A DNA stretch of 64,000 bases, from positions 42,455 to 106,454 of the forward strand of contig PNAE01000003.1 of the NCBI GenBank assembly GCA_003169895.1. The letters run 5' to 3'. Source of the DNA: Gemmatimonadota bacterium (GTDB taxonomy: Bacteria; Gemmatimonadota; Gemmatimonadetes; Gemmatimonadales; GWC2-71-9). Of this stretch, positions 59,555 to 64,000 are shown in pieces (positions within the stretch are counted from its first letter, which is position 1; every line of letters starts with the position of its first letter). Under the pieces are notes generated by a model. It was not told the DNA's origin, ran no database searches, and worked only from the letters and a program-made list of their open reading frames with translations. The position numbers were made by a program, and so were the translations under genes.

Positions 59555-59737
59555 GTGCTTGCTACGTGGGGCCTGCTTCGCCGCGACTTTTCCTCAGAGC
59601 TTCGGCCTGTGGAATTGCACGCTCTCTACCACGTGAGCGCATGGACATATCCCATGACCGTAGCGAAGTGTTACCGGCGCCCAAGCGAGGATGCGATGCG
59701 CGCGGTGCAAGCGGCACAGCGAATGTTCAAAGGTTGA
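59555..59737 (+). pseudogene. Decayed C-terminus of a tyrosine integrase
   Basis: The frame reads LLRRDFSSELRPVELHALYH, then AWTYPMTVAKCYRRPSEDAM and RAVQAAQRMFKG. It aligns with the C-terminus of the intact integrase at 7,647 (RRNFASELRGASLRDLCDLG, WKDPTTVVKCYQRPSESAMR). The Arg and nucleophile Tyr region is kept but everything before the HxxR box is gone. It stands directly before GGACACC repeats, a hairpin and the tRNA-Pro-like element at 59,858, so it marks the end of a former integrated element. Confidence 0.75.
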
Positions 59738-59857
59738 CGAACGGACACCGCGTTTTTCGTTGCGGACACCTGAACGGACACCTGCGGCGCGTAAGCCCGA
59801 AAAGCGAAAACCCCACCGGTCAGCGAGACCCAAGCGGGGCATTCAGTTCTGATTCAT
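59738..59857. other. Remnant attachment-site arms and hairpin
   Basis: Three direct GGACACC repeats (59,743, 59,764 and 59,776), then a hairpin with arms near CCCCACC and GCGGGGC (59,804-59,840). The order matches the region between the intact integrase and tRNA-Arg at 8,856-8,945. CTGATTCATCGG follows, as at scar A. Confidence 0.55.
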
Positions 59858-60050
59858 CGGAGCGCCGGGATTTGGAGCCAAAGGCGAGCGAGGCCGCGGA
59901 GCGGCCGCAGCTCCACCCGGGACCTCCTGCTCCCGAAGCCCAGCCCGGCACAGACAGGACCGTGCCGGGCTGAGTTTTGCTGGTCGGGAGCGTGCGTGAT
60001 GTGCGTGGATGTGCGTGGATGTGCGTGCTATCGCTACCGCCGCTACCGGA
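59858..60050 (-). repeat. Structured repeat copy C
   Basis: Same parts as copy B in the same orientation. The tRNA-Pro-like half has one change (cggAgcgcc) and the identical 42-nt T-loop insert. The hairpin is CAGCCCGGCAC (59,941-59,951), loop AGACAGGACC, GTGCCGGGCTG (59,962-59,972), followed by TTTTGCTG. Compared with copy B, paired stem bases differ on both arms so that pairing is kept, while the loop end GGACC is conserved. The tail has three GTGCGTG units and CGCTACCGCCGCTACCGG. Confidence 0.72.
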
Positions 60051-60209
60051 GCTGACGCCTGCCGGCAAGCGGGTTCTAGCGGGGTATCGTTCGTGACAAC
60101 TCGCCGAAATTGCTTTGTTCTGTACCAGTGTTGTGACTACCTGCCTGGGGCCTCGCGACAACGTCCGTTGCCGTCTTGTGGAATGTCGGCGCGGGAAGTA
60201 GTGTCGGAC

Positions 60210-61295
60210 ATGACTCGATATCTCACTCTTGCATCCGCGCTCGTCTCCCTCGTCTCTCCGCTAATGGCTCAGCAGGGGGACCAACCGACCTTCACCGTTG
60301 GTACCGCCGTCGCGCGCCGAGGGACGATGGCCACCGGCCAGATTGTCGTCCCGGCAGGTTCTGACTCCGGGATGTCGATCGCCGTCGCGGTGATCCATGG
60401 GACGCGTCCCGGCCCGGTTGTCGCCCTCATCTCCGGCCAGCATGGCACGGAATACACCACCATCATCGCGATGCAGCGGCTGATTCCCAGAATCGATCCG
60501 GCCAAGCTAGCCGGCACGGTGATCATCGTCCCGCTCGTCAACACGCCGTCGTTCGTCTCGATGACGCCACAACGCAATCCGACCGACAACAAGTCGATGG
60601 TCGGCGTCTGGCCGGGCGACACCAACGGCACGCAGAGTCTCCGCGCAGCAGCGCTGCTCACCAAGGACGTCGTCGAGCAGTCCAACGTGATCCTCGACTT
60701 TCACGGTGGTGACCTGGATGAGGATGTCGGCGCGCCGTTCACGGCGGCGGTGCGCGGCGGCCGGGCCAAGCAGGACTCCGAGTCCGTCCGACTGGCTGTG
60801 GCCTTCGGTGTTGAGCACATCCAGATCATCGATCGCAACGTGGCGAGCCCGACGGTCGGCCGCCGGGTGGACGGCCAGGCGCTGCTTCACGGCGCAGCGT
60901 CCCTCCTGGTCGGGATCGGTCGCGTCGGCACGGTGACGGACGCCGATGTCAAGATCGCCATCGACGGCTGCCTCAATGTCCTCGGCGCGCTCAAGATGAT
61001 TGATCGTCCTGCGACACCGGAGTACAAGCCGATCTGGCTCGACGGAGCGGCTCCGCGGATCAGCGCGCAAGGACCCGGCGCCTTCTTCGCGACGGTCGCC
61101 GCCAACAAGATGGTGAAGAAGGGTGATGTGCTCGGCTACACGACCGATTTCCTCGGCAATAAGACCGGCGACATCGCTTCGCCCATCGACGGACTGGTCG
61201 TGTATGTGCACGGTGTCCCGTCGATGCGTCGTGGCGTGGCGCTCGCCGAAGTGCTGCCGGTGCTTCCCGGCGTGCCGGAGTGGAAGGCGCCGTGA
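60210..61295 (+). CDS. Exported succinylglutamate desuccinylase/aspartoacylase-family protein
   Basis: A 361-residue protein with a signal peptide (ALVSLVSPLMAQ). The M14-like zinc site is visible: SGQHGTEYTT (His and Glu ligands, in place of the usual HGNE), NPTDNKSM (substrate arginine region altered) and the second His in VILDFHGGDLDED. The C-terminal barrel domain (residues about 275-361: APRISAQGPGAFFATVAANK, DIASPIDGLVVYVHGVPSMR) is typical of this family. It should hydrolyse an N-acylated amino acid or similar amide outside the cytoplasm. Not an arginine-degradation enzyme by context, since no ast genes are near. Confidence 0.82.
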   Translation: MTRYLTLASALVSLVSPLMAQQGDQPTFTVGTAVARRGTMATGQIVVPAGSDSGMSIAVAVIHGTRPGPVVALISGQHGTEYTTIIAMQRLIPRIDPAKLAGTVIIVPLVNTPSFVSMTPQRNPTDNKSMVGVWPGDTNGTQSLRAAALLTKDVVEQSNVILDFHGGDLDEDVGAPFTAAVRGGRAKQDSESVRLAVAFGVEHIQIIDRNVASPTVGRRVDGQALLHGAASLLVGIGRVGTVTDADVKIAIDGCLNVLGALKMIDRPATPEYKPIWLDGAAPRISAQGPGAFFATVAANKMVKKGDVLGYTTDFLGNKTGDIASPIDGLVVYVHGVPSMRRGVALAEVLPVLPGVPEWKAP

Positions 61296-61430
61296 TCGGC
61301 GGCGTGCGGTGAAACACGGTGAGGTGACCGACGGTACCGTAGTGTCAGTCGCCAGCTACAGTGCACAAGCACGTCGCCACAGCATCCCGCCGCGCTAGAT
61401 TGCGCTCGGATCACTCTTCGGAGGTTGCCG

Positions 61431-61871
61431 ATGCGTCGCCAGATTGCCGCCATCGTCACGCTACTCCTTCTTGCCGCTTGTAGTCGCACGAGTGCGCCGT
61501 CTCCGGCCGACAGCACGGCAGGAGCGAAGCACCTGGACGACTCGATCATTGCGCTCCGTACCCGCCAGGCGCCGGCATTTGCCGACACGGCGCGCAGCAC
61601 CCTGGCGGTCCTGCTCAAGCATCCGGAAAGCGCCATATTTGACTCCCTTGTCGTGGTGCAGCCGCCGAAGGAGGGCGGGAGCTGGCCGACACCCTGGGTG
61701 TGCGGGCGCATCGGCGGCAAACCCGGCATCGGCGGTCGGAGCACGCTGACGCCGTTCATCTACCAGAATCGGATCAACGTCTTTGTCCTCGATCAGAACA
61801 ATGGCCCGGCATTCGCCGCGCTTCGAGCGAAGGGGTGCGCCAATCCGGCGGCACGCGTGCTGCTCAAGTAG
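61431..61871 (+). CDS. Small lipoprotein of unknown function
   Basis: A 146-residue protein with a lipoprotein signal (MRRQIAAIVTLLLLAAC) and GGAGG 7 nt upstream of ATG 61431. The mature part contains TLAVLLKHPESAIFDSLVVV, CGRIGGKPGIGG and a C-terminal Cys that may pair with the central Cys. The arrangement with a VCG.I...N..GG-like segment is seen in many small secreted proteins of unknown role. It is 135 nt downstream of the desuccinylase-like gene and may be separate. Confidence 0.65.
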   Translation: MRRQIAAIVTLLLLAACSRTSAPSPADSTAGAKHLDDSIIALRTRQAPAFADTARSTLAVLLKHPESAIFDSLVVVQPPKEGGSWPTPWVCGRIGGKPGIGGRSTLTPFIYQNRINVFVLDQNNGPAFAALRAKGCANPAARVLLK

Positions 61872-62136
61872 TGGACATGGTACGCATTTGCTGCGCCGTC
61901 GTGAAGGTTGGGCAACTACCGGACCGAAGTTGTGTTCCTTGAACGGGATAGATGCCCTCGCACAGAGAACCCCCAGGATGTGGGCGACGATTCAGCGTCA
62001 CCATGTATCCAGTCCGATGTTGGCGTGGTCATGGCCCAGGCGGGAAGCGTCACGCCGGCCGCGCATGTGACTCGCGCCGCTGCGCGAGGTCGCGCTCCGT
62101 TCTGCACTGCGCGTTTGGCACTACCTCACGACGCGA

Positions 62137-62172
62137 AAAACCCCGCAACGCCATTCGACGTTGCGGGGGTTC
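62137..62172. terminator. Perfect terminator hairpin next to the tRNA-Pro half
   Basis: Arms CCCCGCAACG (62,141-62,150) and CGTTGCGGGG (62,159-62,168), loop ccattcga, with AAAAA to the left and GGTT to the right. On the minus strand it has a T run and would end a transcript coming from the tRNA-Pro half. Confidence 0.7.
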
Positions 62173-62184
62173 GACTTACAACAT

Positions 62185-62227
62185 CGGGGCGCCGGGATTT
62201 GAACCCGGGACCTCCTGCTCCCGAAGC
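62185..62227 (-). other. 3' half of tRNA-Pro(CGG), probable attachment site (scar D)
   Basis: The reverse complement reads GCTTCGGGA (anticodon loop TTCGGGA, anticodon CGG), GCAGGAGGT, a normal T-arm CCGGG-TTCAAAT-CCCGG, and the acceptor strand CGCCCCG with discriminator A. The 5' half of a tRNA does not follow; the sequence changes right at the anticodon loop. Integrases that use tRNA genes often cross over in the anticodon loop and leave a 3'-half copy like this at the far end of their element. Confidence 0.75.
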
Positions 62228-62744
62228 GGTCCACTCTGACGTTCAATCCCGTTGAAATGCCGGAGTTTCCTGAGAAAGCCCGCCTGTCTGCCGGGAAGCG
62301 GTTTGCTCACTTTGGCATCGGGACGTACCTGAACGGACACCTGAATCGGTCTGCCTACGTGGCAAGAGGTCTTGGGGTTCGCACCGCAGCACCAGGCACG
62401 CCCAACGCGTTCGTCGAGGCTCAAGCGGACGGACAGGTAAACCAAGTCGTTCCGACGCACAGCACCACGAATACCCCGCCGGTGTTCGTTGCGCCGGAAG
62501 TCTGGCTCTTGCGAGTGGTCGAGTGCCCGCAAGAGCTTCTGACTGCCGTTACACCGACGCCGAGGCGTTGGCAAGTACGGGATGGCTGGCGGAATTCAGG
62601 TGGGTAACGGCGTACTGCGATCGCGGGTCCGTCCATCGCGATTGGACGGTCTCCACGAGACGGGGCCAACTCGGGACAACATTCACGCCCGGATCAGGTC
62701 GTAGCTCCGGGCGTGAATGCTGGTTCAGCGGTTGGATCGGCCAA

Positions 62745-63176
62745 TTACAACGCCAGTCGTTCTACCACCTTGGTTAGGGTGCTATCCAGCAAGTAGCCAG
62801 TGTGGAACTCACCGCCGAGGAGTGCGGGATCCAAGGCGAGGTAATACGACCCCTCAGTCAACATGTAGATGTGTCGGGACGTGGAGTCGGGCTTGTGCAT
62901 GTCCCGATTGATCGTAAGCGCAGCGAGGCGGCAAAGGGAGTCGTCTTGGACTGGCTGGATCCGGTTCGTGTCAGCGCGGGTGAATCCCACCCTCGACCAA
63001 TAGGCAGACGACGAATAGAATTTTGGGTTCCTGCGCTGATGGCCCATGAGCCACGTCATAGAATCATCGTTCGAGTGGCAAGCCGGGGGATCGCGCACGA
63101 CGGCCGATGATTGGACCTCGGCTGACAACGCCGCGAACATTCCAACGAATCCGAGAGCAAGGAGCTTGATCATCAT
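62745..63176 (-). CDS. Small secreted hypothetical protein
   Basis: A 143-residue protein. ATG 63176 (MMIKLLAL) has GAGGATACG directly upstream and gives a signal peptide (LLALGFVGMFAALSAEVQS). The mature protein has two Cys (PPACHSND, DDSLCRLAAL) and ends in a region with TEGSYYLALDPALLGGEFHT and DSTLTKVVERLAL. I do not recognise the family. Codon use is clearly less GC-rich than in the core genes, so it probably arrived by transfer. Confidence 0.65.
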   Translation of the reverse strand: MMIKLLALGFVGMFAALSAEVQSSAVVRDPPACHSNDDSMTWLMGHQRRNPKFYSSSAYWSRVGFTRADTNRIQPVQDDSLCRLAALTINRDMHKPDSTSRHIYMLTEGSYYLALDPALLGGEFHTGYLLDSTLTKVVERLAL

Positions 63177-64000
63177 CGTATCCTCGAATCTAGTGAAGTA
63201 TTGTGGCACACGCGGTCGGCGACGACGGGCGCATGTATGGGTCGCTTGTTATCTGGGTGTGCGTTGCGTCAAACGAGCCGCTGCCGGTTCGGTGGACAGA
63301 GAGCTAAGCGACCTGTGCCTGCAGTTCGAAGTTGACCCAGCTTTGCTAGCCCGGGGTGGAGTAGCTCGGAATCGGGTTGTAGAAGCGTTCGATGTAATCG
63401 AAGATATCCACTCAGGGTTGCTACAGACGGGATTGAGATGGGTCGCGGAGCGCTACATTCGATCGATTACCGCGGGATCGGTTAGTCGCACGCCGCGCCG
63501 AACAACGAAAGTGAGCTGCATGACGGCCGCCGTAAGTGTGGCCTCGCGAACCGGCGCAAGGGTCGCGACCTACTGCAGCGGCGTCAACTGCGATGAGTCA
63601 GAGCGAGCAAAGATGGTACGGATGGGTTCGCGATTCTGAACGAAGCGCAAGGCACACTTACTGCGCTTCCGAATATGTATGCCGGCGCGACGGATGAGGC
63701 CATTCGACGGCAGCCATGGGCTAAACAGTGCCCGCCGAACTTGTGTTCCAAGCCCAGCGGCTCGCAGGAGCCGGGTAGCCTCGGTGCCCCCTGTGTCGAG
63801 GCAACGCCGGAGCGAAACCAAGGCTAAATACGCAACAAGCTGCGCCTGAATGGAAGCGCAGCTCCTGCTGTAACAAGCGCCGTGGCGCGGCACCGAAAAA
63901 GTGAAGCTAACTACGGACAGATCCGCGGTGGCGGCGGGCCGTTTTGGAAACTTGGCTTCGGTGCCGAGCCAATAGTAGGACGCGTCGTACCCCCCGGTTG
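63177..64000. other. Right end of the window, no gene recognised
   Basis: Frames on both strands are short, Arg/Ser-rich and match nothing I know. Three inverted repeats are visible: AAGCGCA/TGCGCTT (about 63,644-63,671), AGCTGCGC/GCGCAGCT (about 63,839-63,864) and CGGCACCGA/TCGGTGCCG (about 63,890 and 63,957). They may be terminators or recombination sites. Confidence 0.35.

Larger units (their letters stand above)
61872..62744. other. Gene-poor stretch holding the tRNA-Pro scar D
   Basis: No supported gene. It contains a terminator (62,137-62,172), an intact 43-nt tRNA-Pro 3' half (62,185-62,227) and one GGACACC arm-like repeat (62,335-62,341). Frames crossing the tRNA segment translate it into artefact peptides and were left out. 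The sequence from 62,230 onward is less GC-rich than the chromosome, in keeping with acquired DNA. Confidence 0.45.

Noticed and set aside
58876..59973. 365-codon frame overlapping the permease end and the integrase fossil
   Set aside because: It runs through the known permease in another frame and then through the tRNA-like repeat; no independent coding signal.
61908..62574. Frames on both strands containing DLNPGPPAPEA and LREQEVPGSNPGAP
   Set aside because: Both are translations of the tRNA-Pro half at 62,185-62,227.
63240..63882. CGCTTGTTA near 63,245 and TAACAAGCG near 63,869 as possible integron attC core sites
   Set aside because: The paired core boxes needed on both sides of each site are not found at the right spacing and no integron integrase is present.
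1..64000. CRISPR array or rRNA operon
   Set aside because: No regularly spaced repeats of 24-40 nt and no rRNA-like sequence were seen. The only regular repeats are Ig-like units within 53,252-53,700 and the dispersed elements described.

Overview
The window is one 64 kb stretch of high-GC bacterial chromosome. The gene content fits the phylum Gemmatimonadota: a Ser/Thr kinase carrying TolB-like and TPR modules, a PadR regulator paired with a duplicated-orphan ABC permease, a tricorn-protease remnant, a class-V aminotransferase serine operon, and a DmsE/MtrB-type porin-cytochrome module. This placement is inferred from gene families only; no rRNA gene is present.

Layout. (1) 1-9,033 is an accessory island. 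It holds a DEYH-box helicase cut by the left edge, a DUF2335 membrane protein with a small partner, and a replicon-like block (HUH-type Rep, a small partner, two helix-turn-helix proteins, tyrosine integrase). It ends at a tRNA-Arg(CCG) whose 3' end faces the integrase. (2) 9,395-20,623 is ordinary chromosome: hybrid histidine kinase, DHA2 drug exporter, HEAT-cyclophilin protein, tandem universal stress protein, GNAT enzyme, lipoprotein, CHAD protein and a ring-cleaving-dioxygenase-like protein. (3) 20,709-26,360 is a compact electron-transfer locus: Rieske protein, cytochrome b with a C-terminal haem-c domain, mono-haem cytochrome c, ten-haem DmsE/MtrA-type cytochrome and an MtrB/PioB-type outer-membrane barrel. 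It looks like a quinol:cytochrome complex wired to an outer-membrane electron conduit. (4) 26,494-29,604 contains two decayed genes (a tricorn protease reduced by internal deletion and a frameshifted TfoX-like gene) around a TPR protein. (5) 29,651-34,447 is a four-gene minus-strand operon for serine synthesis (aminotransferase, SerB-like phosphatase, FAD oxidase, SerA), all joined by 4-nt overlaps. (6) 34,627-44,405 has a Ser/Thr kinase, a secreted amidase and two tandem paralogous lipoproteins that share a 255-bp identical block. (7) 44,863-48,695 has an MgtA-type P-ATPase, two operator-like inverted repeats, a small unknown protein and an RcnR-like metal sensor. (8) 48,926-64,000 is patchy accessory DNA: CocE hydrolase, flavodoxin-like oxidoreductase, AhpD-like protein, a 5'-truncated Ig-like/NHL protein, GNAT, PadR/permease, an aspartoacylase-like protein and small secreted proteins. 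Several intergenic scars there carry the 3' half, or part of it, of a tRNA-Pro(CGG).

The two most promising things are the bc-complex/MtrAB-like electron conduit at 20.7-26.4 kb, and a two-copy structured intergenic element (55,456-55,646 and 59,858-60,050). That element combines a tRNA-Pro-like 3' half whose T-loop is replaced by a 42-nt hairpin-forming insert, a second hairpin whose stem differs by compensatory changes between the copies, and a GTGCGTG/CGCTACCGCC tail that also occurs alone elsewhere in the window.
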